Assembly: GCA_029573495.1 (NCBI GenBank)
Contig: JAKQEI010000021.1
Coordinates: forward strand, 1-56,078
Length of the DNA: 56,078 nucleotides
Reading direction: 5' to 3'
From: Bacteroidota bacterium
GTDB lineage: Bacteria > Bacteroidota > Bacteroidia > Flavobacteriales_F > PHOS-HE28
Shown here piece after piece: positions 43,081 through 50,488 of this stretch. The translations under genes and the position numbers were made by a program. A model generated the notes under the pieces. That model did not search any database and was not told where the DNA came from. It worked only from the letters and a program-made list of their open reading frames with translations. Position 1 is the first letter of the stretch; each line of letters starts with the position of its first letter.

Positions 43081-44763
43081 TCAGCGGGAGATGTTCATCA
43101 TGTTCACTGCCAGGATAAGCTCGACACCACTCGGGCTCTTAACGGTCAGTTGACCCTTCAATTGGCGACAGTCCTGAAGCAGGGTGAGCACACCGCTGCG
43201 GATGTTCCCTGATCCCGGAACGGCGGTCAGCCGAGCTCCATTGACCTGGAAGTTGCAGTCGATGGCTTTCCTGTTCACCTCACCGGAGATGCTGACCATG
43301 CCACCTGAACCCGTCAGGGTAAGCCTGTCCTCCAGGGAGCCGTCGTTGCGGAATTCCATGCCATCCATGGAACAAGGGGCAGGTGCACCCTTTACGGAGG
43401 CCATCTCTTTGGCAGGTGCAGGATCGGCTGACCGCTTCGTCTGTGGCTCTTTCCCACCCCGTTCGTTCCCCTTTCCTCCCGAGCCTTCGGCGATGCGCGT
43501 TCGGTCCGCAGGGAATACGATGCGGTCAAGGTCGGTCAATCGGATGGTCAGGCTATCGCAAGGTGTGAGGTCGCTGCTGGATTGACCCGGCCCCTGACAT
43601 AATAGTCGAAGAGAGGCATCATCATTCCGGAATTCATCCGGTATCCGGAAGCTCGCAAAGCCTTCGGTGATCTCCACCGTATCCCGCACATCCCCGGCAT
43701 AGGCGATCGCGATCCGCTTCACCATCCGATCCTTCGCCCCGTAGTCATGGGCACTGTCCACCTCTACCTTCACACGAAAGGAGCGCAGATGAAGTGGATC
43801 GGCCACGAAGAAAACGGCCAGAGCGAGGATGGTGACCAGGATGACGGCGGCCAGCCTGGTGTTGAGCCCGGCTGACCTGCGGGTCGTGCCGATCTCCTGC
43901 TCCATCGTGACGGTCCTGTCACCGATCGATTCGAGCATGGACTTGACCTCGTTCAAACGGGTCGTGACCGCTCCAATGTTCGCCTCGATCGCCGGAGCAA
44001 GGGCTTGCTGCAGTACCTCCGCATCCTGATACCTCACTATCCATTCATCGATCTCTGCACCGGCCTGTGCAGCATTGCTACTGGTGGATGGCCCGACAGA
44101 GCGTTGCTGCATTTCGGACCGCATTGAACGTACCTCCTGCAAAAGTTCCTTCGCAGCAAGTTGCTCATAGGCCACCAAGGCCTTGTGGTTGTCCTTGTCT
44201 TTTAGATACTCGGAAAAGTGCAGTTGGAAATGCCGGTCGAACTCCCTGGCGATGATCGAGGCCATTTCCGGGCAGTTCCGTTGCAAAGCCTCCATGTCGG
44301 GGCCAGAATGTGCCAACAGGGAGGATCGCGACGGCTCTTGCGAACCACCCAGGATACCCTCGGTCACTTCCAGCGAGGAACTCACCAGCGCCTCCTCTTT
44401 GATCCGTAGCTCCAGCTGTTTGAACAGGGCATCATAGAACACCCTTTCCCTTTGTTGCAGCTTGCGCGTACTTCCTTCGGGATGTTCGAACAGAAAGATC
44501 AAGGACTGCTTCGTGTTCCCAAGGGCATGCACCAAGCCCTTCTGGATGTCATGGTTCAGCTTGCTGGCATCCAACCCACGGAGCCGCACCATCAATCCCT
44601 TGCTGATACCGCTGGCATGGTCTCCTGCCAGACCTTTTACCAGGTCTTTAATGGGGTCCGCGAGCAGAATAGCCAGGGGGCCTAGAAGGGGCTTTGATGC
44701 GATCGCCAGTACATGGGCGGTGAACGATGCGATCCTCCCGGTCGGTGTGCCGCTGTCGGACAT
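43081..44763 (-). CDS. Transmembrane protein with STAND-associated-like helical N-terminus
   Basis: A 560-residue protein. No signal peptide; the first ~310 residues are helical and predicted cytoplasmic. 'LADPIKDLVKGLAGDHASG', 'KLNHDIQKGLVHALGNTKQSL' and 'EYLKDKDNHKALVAYEQLAAKELLQEV' resemble the helical module found before NACHT/STAND ATPase domains, but no P-loop is present. A coiled coil (NIGAVTTRLNEVKSMLESIGD) leads to one transmembrane helix (near residue 315, RLAAVILVTILALAVFFVA). Outside are a beta domain, a charged linker and a final strand-rich domain with three Cys. The STAND likeness is an inference. Confidence 0.55.
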   Translation of the reverse strand: MSDSGTPTGRIASFTAHVLAIASKPLLGPLAILLADPIKDLVKGLAGDHASGISKGLMVRLRGLDASKLNHDIQKGLVHALGNTKQSLIFLFEHPEGSTRKLQQRERVFYDALFKQLELRIKEEALVSSSLEVTEGILGGSQEPSRSSLLAHSGPDMEALQRNCPEMASIIAREFDRHFQLHFSEYLKDKDNHKALVAYEQLAAKELLQEVRSMRSEMQQRSVGPSTSSNAAQAGAEIDEWIVRYQDAEVLQQALAPAIEANIGAVTTRLNEVKSMLESIGDRTVTMEQEIGTTRRSAGLNTRLAAVILVTILALAVFFVADPLHLRSFRVKVEVDSAHDYGAKDRMVKRIAIAYAGDVRDTVEITEGFASFRIPDEFRNDDASLRLLCQGPGQSSSDLTPCDSLTIRLTDLDRIVFPADRTRIAEGSGGKGNERGGKEPQTKRSADPAPAKEMASVKGAPAPCSMDGMEFRNDGSLEDRLTLTGSGGMVSISGEVNRKAIDCNFQVNGARLTAVPGSGNIRSGVLTLLQDCRQLKGQLTVKSPSGVELILAVNMMNISR

Positions 44764-44825
44764 GGATGGATGATGTCTTAGTGGTACGGCCTAAACTAAT
44801 ACCTGGGACCAATATTGAGGTCGTA

Positions 44826-46184
44826 TCAATCCCGCACCGAATTCACGAAGCGCATCCCCACAAGCCGGTCATACCGCTGCTGGCGGTCGGTGAGGTATAC
44901 CAGAATGAGGTAGTCGTTCTCCGTCTGATAGTGCGAACCCTCGATCGTCGTGAGGTCCGGCGCCTTCATCCCGGTCGACAACGTGGCGTAGGTGAAGTCG
45001 TAGAACCCTTGCTTCAACAGCACGGTCGCCCGGTAGGCGCGTTCTTCCGGCGACCAGGTCATCCGGTACTCCCTCCTGCATTGGAAGTCGCTCAATCCGC
45101 CATACACATATACCTCGGCATCCAGTTGCTCCGGCATCGGTTGCACGAAATGGACCTTCACGTAATCCGCGCCGAGCGGGTCACCGTCGACCAGGTCGTT
45201 GCGCACCAGGAACTTCCCGTTGATGTCGCGTTGGTTGTCATAGACCCGGATGTTGCGCTTCAGTTCAGGCGTCAGGTACGCCTCGTACAGGCCGTTCCCC
45301 GCATCGGTCGTGATCCGATCGATGTTGCGCGTGGCCAGGCGGATGTTCTTCAGATCGAAGTTCCGGTATTCGTTCGCTCCCATGAACGAGGCTTGCTGCG
45401 GGTAGTCGTACACCAGTTCATGGTCGCGTACGAAGCGCGGCTGGAAACCCGTACGGGCATCATCCCAGCGCATGTTCTGCAGCACGGTCACATGTACATC
45501 GCCGAAAGGGTCGGGGATGAACAGACCGGGGTGCCGTACGGTGAAGTCGACCTGCTGGGCCACGTCGCGCAGGTCCACATCACGTGAGGCGGCTATGCGC
45601 GCGTCGATCATCACCTTCTGCTCGGCCACAAGGAAGCGGCGTGTGAGGATCAGGTCATCCACGTCACTCCCCCGATACACCTTCAACAGGAAGTTCCCCG
45701 ATCGGGTGAACCGCATCATCCGGTTAGGGACCTCCAGTTCGTATTGGATGAAGGGTTGAAGCGTGTTGTAACTCGACTCTCCAGCGGGGATATAGTCGTT
45801 CTGCACCCCTTCGATGTATTGCCCGGGCATGAGGTCACTCGGTTCCCATACGGCATTGCAATGCACCACCGTGTAACTCAGGTTCTCCACGTTGGGCTGG
45901 AGGTCATCGAAACGGAGCACCAAGGGTTCCTGCGCGTCCAGTTCGGTGACCGGAGGGGCCAGTTCGAAACCACGTTTGAAGAATTGGACCGTGTGGACCG
46001 TTGGGCTGTACACATGGTCCTCATAACGAAGCCTGTTCTCCTGGTAATAGTCGACGGCACCGGCGGCGACCGGAGCGGCGCTTCCGCAGCTTGTGGCCAG
46101 TAGGAGGGTAAGGAGGCCGCTTATCACGCAGGTGCCCGGTCGTGCGCGCGCCAGATGGAAGGGTGGGAGAGGCTGATCTTTCAA
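44826..46184 (-). CDS. T9SS plug-type lipoprotein (DUF5103)
   Basis: A 452-residue protein. There is no ATG at the front: TTG 46184 or a GTG at 46127 must start it. A lipobox (LLATSCGS) follows the hydrophobic segment. DUF5103 hallmarks are strong: 'YSPTVHTVQFFKRG', 'LRFDDLQPNVENLSYTVVHCNAVWEPSDLMPGQYIEG', 'SGNFLLKVYRGSD', 'LTRRFLVAEQKVMID' and 'QQVDFTVRHPG'. In Flavobacterium the Plug protein closes the periplasmic side of the SprA translocon of the type IX system. This fits the several T9SS cargo genes in the window. Confidence 0.88.
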   Translation of the reverse strand: MKDQPLPPFHLARARPGTCVISGLLTLLLATSCGSAAPVAAGAVDYYQENRLRYEDHVYSPTVHTVQFFKRGFELAPPVTELDAQEPLVLRFDDLQPNVENLSYTVVHCNAVWEPSDLMPGQYIEGVQNDYIPAGESSYNTLQPFIQYELEVPNRMMRFTRSGNFLLKVYRGSDVDDLILTRRFLVAEQKVMIDARIAASRDVDLRDVAQQVDFTVRHPGLFIPDPFGDVHVTVLQNMRWDDARTGFQPRFVRDHELVYDYPQQASFMGANEYRNFDLKNIRLATRNIDRITTDAGNGLYEAYLTPELKRNIRVYDNQRDINGKFLVRNDLVDGDPLGADYVKVHFVQPMPEQLDAEVYVYGGLSDFQCRREYRMTWSPEERAYRATVLLKQGFYDFTYATLSTGMKAPDLTTIEGSHYQTENDYLILVYLTDRQQRYDRLVGMRFVNSVRD

Positions 46185-46212
46185 CTGATCGGGTCAACTT
46201 GGCGGTACCGAA

Positions 46213-46226
46213 GGTACGTTCGTACC
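46213..46226. promoter_or_regulatory. Palindrome GGTACGTTCGTACC
   Basis: A perfect 6-base inverted repeat with a 2-base centre, 20 bases before ATG 46246 in the gap between divergent genes. It could be a small operator; no more can be said. Confidence 0.3.
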
Positions 46227-46245
46227 ACTCCGCGATCCCGTTGTC

Positions 46246-46626
46246 ATGCTCATCCTATCCTTGGTCATCGTCCTATTCGCCCTGGTCGCTGCGTTCTGGT
46301 TCTTCCGGCCTTTGCGGCGTGGCCAGGTACGGATAACATTGACTGACGGGCGATCCATACGTGCGCCGGTCGGATCGAACCTGTTCCAGGTCCTGCGGGA
46401 CGCGGGGGTGGACCTCCCATCCACCTGCGGTGGCCAGGGCTCGTGCGCGCAGTGCAGGTGTCGCATCCTGCGTGGGGCGGAACGGATCACGGAACAGGAG
46501 CGGCCGTATTTCAGCCCCGAAGAGCTCAGGAGCGGCGTGCGGCTCGCCTGCCGGGTGACCGTTCAGCGTGACCTGCTCATTGAGGTGCCCGACCCGACCG
46601 ATCGGTCCGATAAGGGACGGTCGTGA
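46246..46626 (+). CDS. Membrane-anchored [2Fe-2S] ferredoxin, NqrF-N-terminus-like
   Basis: A 126-residue protein. One transmembrane helix (MLILSLVIVLFALVAAFWFF) precedes a plant-type ferredoxin domain with the cluster Cys spacing in STCGGQGSCAQCRCRI (C-x5-C-x2-C) and the fourth Cys in RLACRVTV. The helix-plus-ferredoxin layout, 'CGG.GsC.qC' and 'E...G.RLACr' match the N-terminal part of NqrF (Na+-NADH:quinone oxidoreductase subunit F), but the FAD/NADH-binding reductase domain is absent. It is probably a membrane-bound electron carrier; no nqr genes are adjacent. Confidence 0.85.
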   Translation: MLILSLVIVLFALVAAFWFFRPLRRGQVRITLTDGRSIRAPVGSNLFQVLRDAGVDLPSTCGGQGSCAQCRCRILRGAERITEQERPYFSPEELRSGVRLACRVTVQRDLLIEVPDPTDRSDKGRS

Positions 46627-46650
46627 ACCGGATCTTCCTGCCGCGCTGAC

Positions 46651-46658
46651 GATCTTTG
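46651..46658 (+). promoter_or_regulatory. -7 box variant GATCTTTG
   Basis: One mismatch to TAnnTTTG, ending 6 bases before ATG 46665. It supports that start for bshA over an in-frame TTG at 46656. Confidence 0.5.
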
Positions 46659-46664
46659 CACCCG

Positions 46665-47795
46665 ATGCGGATAGGGATCGTTTGTTACCCCACCTTCGGC
46701 GGAAGCGGAGTGGTGGCCACGGAACTGGGGATGGCCCTGGCCGAGAAGGGACACGTGATCCACTTCATCACCTATGACCGGCCTGTGCGCCTGCGCGACC
46801 ATCCGAACGTGCATTACCACGAGGTGCGTGTGAGCGATTATCCCCTCTTCGATTATCAACCTTACGAACTCGTCCTGACCAGCAAGCTGGTGGACGTGGC
46901 CAAGTTCGCCGGGCTCGACGTGCTGCATGTGCATTACGCGATCCCACATGCATCGGCCGCGTGGATGGCCCAGCGCATCCTGGCCGCACAAGGGATGCGT
47001 CTGCCTTTCGTCACCACCCTGCATGGTACCGATATCACCCTCGTGGGGCGCGATCCGAGCTTCGAGCCGGTGATCACCTTCAGCATCGAGCGGAGCGATG
47101 CGGTCACGGCGGTATCCGAAAGCCTCAAGCGTGACACCTACACGCATTTCCCGGTGCAGCGTGAGGTGGAGGTGATACCCAACTTCGTATGTGTGGACCA
47201 ATACCGGCACCAGCACGATCCGGAACTTCGCAGGTATTACGCGCCGAACGGCGAACGCCTGGTGGTCCACGTTTCCAACTTCAGGCCGGTGAAGCGCGTG
47301 CAGGACGTGGTGGCCATGTTCCTACGGCTGCGGGAGAGCATACCTGCGCGCCTGCTCCTGATCGGGGATGGTCCGGAGCGGCAGCGGATCGAGACCTTGT
47401 GCCGCGCATCGGACCATTGCAAGGATATCCTCTTCCTGGGCAAGATGACCCGACCCGAGGAGGTCGTGGCCAGTTGCGACCTGTTCGTGCTGGCCAGTGA
47501 TAGTGAAAGCTTCGGTCTGGCCGCTCTCGAGGCCATGGCTTGTGGCATCCCGGTGGTCAGCACCGACAGTGGCGGTCTTCCGGAGGTCAATATCCACGGG
47601 GTCAGCGGCCTGTTGAGCCCGGTCGGCGATGTGGAGTCCATGGCCGGGAATGCGGTGGCCATCCTGAAGGAACCATCGGACCATCAACGGTTCCGGGAGG
47701 GGGCCTTGGAGCAGGCACGGCGCTTCGACCTGGTCCGCATCCTGCCGCAGTACGAACGGCTGTATGAGAGCGTGGTGAACCCGGTGAAGGCATGA
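46665..47795 (+). CDS. bshA: N-acetyl-alpha-D-glucosaminyl L-malate synthase
   Basis: 376 residues, typical for BshA. The start 'MRIGIVCYPTFGGSGVVATELG' is diagnostic, followed by 'VLHVHYAIPHASAAWMA', 'TTLHGTDITLVGRDPSF', 'VTAVSESLKRDTY' and 'VSNFRPVKRVQDVV'. The GT4 catalytic Glu region is 'SDSESFGLAALEAMACGIPVVST'. It joins UDP-GlcNAc and L-malate in the first step of bacillithiol synthesis. No bshB or bshC is seen here. Its stop overlaps the next ATG. Confidence 0.95.
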   Translation: MRIGIVCYPTFGGSGVVATELGMALAEKGHVIHFITYDRPVRLRDHPNVHYHEVRVSDYPLFDYQPYELVLTSKLVDVAKFAGLDVLHVHYAIPHASAAWMAQRILAAQGMRLPFVTTLHGTDITLVGRDPSFEPVITFSIERSDAVTAVSESLKRDTYTHFPVQREVEVIPNFVCVDQYRHQHDPELRRYYAPNGERLVVHVSNFRPVKRVQDVVAMFLRLRESIPARLLLIGDGPERQRIETLCRASDHCKDILFLGKMTRPEEVVASCDLFVLASDSESFGLAALEAMACGIPVVSTDSGGLPEVNIHGVSGLLSPVGDVESMAGNAVAILKEPSDHQRFREGALEQARRFDLVRILPQYERLYESVVNPVKA

Positions 47796-48364
47796 TGGAG
47801 ATCGTCAGCGAACGGGTGAGCATCGACCGCACCGATGGTCGGACCAGCGTGGTGATCAGTGCACGGCTCCCGAAGCGGAAGGAGGCCCTGCTCCTCGCCT
47901 GGTTCCTCTGCTGGTTGCTCATCGGAGCCTACGTGGCTTACGAGCGTACTACACTCGCCGATGGGGATCCGTTGCGCCAGTTCATGCTCGCCTTCCTCGC
48001 CTTCTGGCTCTATTTCGCAGTGAAGGTGGGGCGGACCGTGCTTTGGCGACTGAAGGGTTTCGAGCAATGGCGTTTGAAGGACGGTGTGCTCACGATCAAG
48101 GACAGCATCCTTGGGTATGGCAAGGCGCACACCTATTTCGTGGAGAACATCCAGAAGCTCGGCGCGCTCAACCTCGACCCGAGCTCCTTCAAGCACCAAC
48201 TGAACGATTCCTTCTGGACGATCGGCGGTGAACGTCTGGGCTTCGAACACCTCGGACGCAAGGTGGCCTTCGGGAAGGGCTTGGATGCGGTGGAAACGAA
48301 GCGCGTGCTCTTTGTCCTCCAGGATGCGTTGCGCGCTGCGCGCAAGGAGGCCGCTGCTCAGTAG
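47792..48364 (+). CDS. Membrane protein, PH-like domain
   Basis: A 190-residue protein from ATG 47792, overlapping the bshA stop (ATGA). Two adjacent hydrophobic segments (~residues 33-50 and 65-82, 'LLLAWFLCWLLIGAYVAY' and 'FMLAFLAFWLYFAVKVG') are followed by a soluble half with 'WRLKDGVLTIKDSILGYGKAHTYF' and 'RLGFEHLGRKVAFGKGLDAVE', a pattern of bacterial PH-like domains. The function is unknown; pairing with bshA may only reflect transcription. Confidence 0.7.
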   Translation: MMEIVSERVSIDRTDGRTSVVISARLPKRKEALLLAWFLCWLLIGAYVAYERTTLADGDPLRQFMLAFLAFWLYFAVKVGRTVLWRLKGFEQWRLKDGVLTIKDSILGYGKAHTYFVENIQKLGALNLDPSSFKHQLNDSFWTIGGERLGFEHLGRKVAFGKGLDAVETKRVLFVLQDALRAARKEAAAQ

Positions 48365-49422
48365 GGCTCGATCCGGAACGCATTGCCACGGATGCGCCGG
48401 GTGAGCGCTCCATCGATGGTCTCCTCCAGGACCATGCGCCGGGCGACGGGGCTGGCCAACGTCCTATCGATCGTATCGACCGCTCCGGACGGGACCTGCG
48501 CTGCAAGCAGCTCGCCTAGGAGGTCCTTCCTTTTGCGCTCTACGATCGCCACGGCCAATCGATCGGCCAGGTCCTGCCGGTGCCTTACGCGATCCGCATT
48601 CACCCGGAAACGCACATCTTCCAACAGTTCCGTTCGACCGAGTACCTGGCACAAGGCCTTGAACTGGATGTCGCTTCCCACTGCAAGGATGATGCGCCCA
48701 CCATCGGCACACCTGAAGACTTCGCCATAGGGCGCGATGTTCGGATGCAGGGTGCCCATCGGTCGTGCCACGGCGCCCGCCATCAAATAGTTACTGGCCT
48801 GGTTGATCAGTCCGGTCAGTGCAGCTTCCTCCAGCGAGACCTCGACATAGGCTCCTTTGCCGGTCGATCCCCGTTGCAGGAGGGCCAGCAGGACCCCTTC
48901 CTTGAGCTGATGCGCAGCGAGCACGTCGATGAGGGCAATGGGCAGTTTCGCCGGGTGGTCTGCGTCGGTGCCCGTCATGCTGATGTATCCGGCCTCCGCC
49001 TGCAGCACGACATCAAAGGCCGGGCGCTGAGGCTGGTCGGCGAAGCCCATGATGTGCCCGTGAACGAGCTTTGGGTTCAGGCTCCGGAGCCGCTCGCGCT
49101 GTAGGCCAAGCTTCTCCGCATCGGCGGCCAGGTGGTTCGTGATCAGCACATCCGCGGTCTTCAGCAATGCGTCGAAGCTCGAGCGCTCCCTGCTGTCCTT
49201 GAGATCCATCTGGCGATGGTCCTTTCCCCAGTTCACGCTGCTGAAGTAGGCGCTGACCGGTGAGTCCGGGTCTTCTTGAGGAAGTTTCCACCGGCGGGTG
49301 ACATCGCCTCCAGCATGCTTGTTCTCGACCTTGATGACCCGTGCACCCAGTTCGGCGAAGAACATGCCCACGGCAGGGCCGGCAAGCACTCCAGCTGTTT
49401 CGATGACAAGAAGGTCGCGCAT
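48358..49422 (-). CDS. Class III (CaiB/BaiF) CoA-transferase
   Basis: A 354-residue protein. The N-terminus 'VIETAGVLAGPAVGMFFAELGARVIKVE' and 'YFSSVNWGKDHRQMDLKD' are typical of family III; the Asp expected as the catalytic residue lies near 'GYISMTGTDADHPAKLPIALIDVLAAHQ'. It is somewhat shorter than common members (~400 residues). It transfers CoA between carboxylic acids; the substrate pair is unknown. Its end overlaps the convergent membrane-protein gene by 7 bases. Confidence 0.88.
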   Translation of the reverse strand: MRDLLVIETAGVLAGPAVGMFFAELGARVIKVENKHAGGDVTRRWKLPQEDPDSPVSAYFSSVNWGKDHRQMDLKDSRERSSFDALLKTADVLITNHLAADAEKLGLQRERLRSLNPKLVHGHIMGFADQPQRPAFDVVLQAEAGYISMTGTDADHPAKLPIALIDVLAAHQLKEGVLLALLQRGSTGKGAYVEVSLEEAALTGLINQASNYLMAGAVARPMGTLHPNIAPYGEVFRCADGGRIILAVGSDIQFKALCQVLGRTELLEDVRFRVNADRVRHRQDLADRLAVAIVERKRKDLLGELLAAQVPSGAVDTIDRTLASPVARRMVLEETIDGALTRRIRGNAFRIEPY

Positions 49423-49593
49423 CTCCGCTGGAAAGGTATCGTGTTCGGCGCTGGACGAAGGTGGAACGGGGTCGACCGGTGTTGATCGGACCAGGTTTGG
49501 CCGTGAAGTGGATCACGCCAACCCCGCTTCGCAGACCTGTGGACTTTTTAACGCTTGCTCTCACGCAAGCTTCGCTTGGTTCGATCCTGCGTG

Positions 49594-49623
49594 AAAAAGC
49601 CCCGCCGCTTCGCGACGAGGCTT
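49594..49623 (-). terminator. Rho-independent terminator of tRNA-Leu
   Basis: On the minus strand, AAGCCTCGTCGC-GAA-GCGGCGGGGCTT is followed directly by TTT. It begins 11 bases after the tRNA 3' end. Confidence 0.85.
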
Positions 49624-49633
49624 GATCATCAAG

Positions 49634-49717
49634 TGCCCAGGACTGGACTCGAACCAGCACACCGGTTAAGGCACTACCCCCTCAAAGTAGCGTGTCTACC
49701 AATTTCACCACCTGGGC
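49634..49717 (-). tRNA. tRNA-Leu(GAG)
   Basis: 84 bases on the minus strand. The acceptor stem is GCCCAGG/CCTGGGC with discriminator A. The anticodon stem CTACT/GGTAG encloses the loop TTGAGGG, giving anticodon GAG. A long variable arm (class II, TGCCTTAACCGGTGTG region) and the T-loop GGTTCGAGTCC are present. CCA is not encoded. A terminator hairpin follows. Confidence 0.95.
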
Positions 49718-49766
49718 TCAGGTACCGCTCGGTAGCGGTAAGGGGCCGCAAATATAACAGGGTGTT

Positions 49767-49985
49767 TCACTCCTCGGGCTCCCATTTAGCCTGTGTCCTG
49801 CGGAAGAGTTCCGTACGCACCGCCGCGAGCCTGCGGGCGTGCTCCGGGTCACTGTAAGGTTCATCCTCTTCATCCATGCCGTGGAACTGGTCCTCATGGG
49901 GCATGGGAGGCACGATCCTGTCCTCTGAACGGCCGGGAGTCTTGGGTGTGGGCGGGTCAGGGTCGGGAGAGTGATGGTCGACCAT
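49767..49985 (-). CDS. Small acidic hypothetical protein
   Basis: A 72-residue protein from ATG 49985. The first half is Pro/Asp-rich and disordered (SPDPDPPTPKTPG); the second is a charged helix (DPEHARRLAAVRTELFRRTQAKWE). No family is recognised. TTACCTTGG a few bases upstream resembles a -7 box. The gene lies between two tRNA genes on the same strand, and coding is supported by good codon-position bias only. Confidence 0.5.
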   Translation of the reverse strand: MVDHHSPDPDPPTPKTPGRSEDRIVPPMPHEDQFHGMDEEDEPYSDPEHARRLAAVRTELFRRTQAKWEPEE

Positions 49986-50186
49986 GAGACCCAAGGTAAC
50001 AGTGGCGCAAGCCCTTCGGTATCAAGCTTCGACGAATGAGTTTTCCACCAGCGCTGCCATTCGGTTGAAAACGTTCGCCATGTTCCGTCCGAGCGGAAGC
50101 CAGAGCCTGAGGCTGTTCGCCTCTATCCACGTTGCACGACGGGCGATGGCGACTCGGTCGATCGGGCCACGGTCAGTCCCGATGCA

Positions 50187-50216
50187 GGAAGGCCCCAGCA
50201 TCCGCCGAGGTCCTCC
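50187..50216 (-). terminator. Decayed copy of the tRNA-Lys terminator hairpin
   Basis: On the minus strand GGAGGACC-T-CGGC-GGAT-GCTG-G-GGCCTTCC still pairs with a few mismatches. It has the same layout as the functional hairpin at 50296-50323 and follows the tRNA-Lys relic. Confidence 0.5.
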
Positions 50217-50220
50217 TCAG

Positions 50221-50270
50221 TGATCCCGCTGTGGCCTCCAGGTCTGCGCTTTACTGCGAGCTGGACGGGC
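50221..50270 (-). pseudogene. tRNA-Lys relic lacking the anticodon arm
   Basis: On the minus strand the 3' end CAGCGGGATCACTG matches the functional tRNA-Lys 3' end plus flank. A preceding CAGCTCGCAGTAAAGCGCA resembles the D-arm (TAGCTCAGCTGGTAGAGCACA). About 24 bases, including the anticodon arm, are missing, and the 5' acceptor strand does not pair. It sits ~108 bases downstream of the intact gene, followed by a decayed terminator. The 343-base gap 49986-50328 holds only this relic, its hairpin and the functional terminator. Confidence 0.6.
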
Positions 50271-50295
50271 CACTCGCCCGACAGGCCGGAAATGC

Positions 50296-50323
50296 GAAGA
50301 CCCTGGCTTGTGCCAAGGTCTTC
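50296..50323 (-). terminator. Terminator hairpin of tRNA-Lys
   Basis: On the minus strand GAAGACC-T-TGGC-ACAA-GCCA-G-GGTCTTC, starting 5 bases after the tRNA 3' end and followed by GCATTTCC. The T-tract is short. Confidence 0.7.
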
Positions 50324-50328
50324 TCCAG

Positions 50329-50401
50329 TGATCCCGCTGGGGCTCGAACCCAGGACCCCAACATTAAAAGTGTTGTGCTCTACCAGCTGAGCTACAGGAT
50401 C
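50329..50401 (-). tRNA. tRNA-Lys(TTT)
   Basis: 73 bases on the minus strand. The acceptor GATCCTG/CGGGATC contains one T-G wobble pair. D-arm AGCTCAGCTGGTAGAGC, anticodon arm CAACACTTTTAATGTTG with anticodon TTT, and T-arm with GGTTCGAGCCC are all present. Discriminator A; CCA not encoded. Confidence 0.96.
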
Positions 50402-50488
50402 TTCCACACTCTGGAACGGTGACCCGTTCGTCGAAGGGAGCGCAAAAGTAAGGATCCGTACCGAACTGCAAAACCGGGATCGACGAAG

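Noticed and set aside
39626-44763. Prophage or integrative element
   Set aside because: No integrase, transposase, terminal repeats or phage structural genes are seen; only composition and gene content set the block apart.
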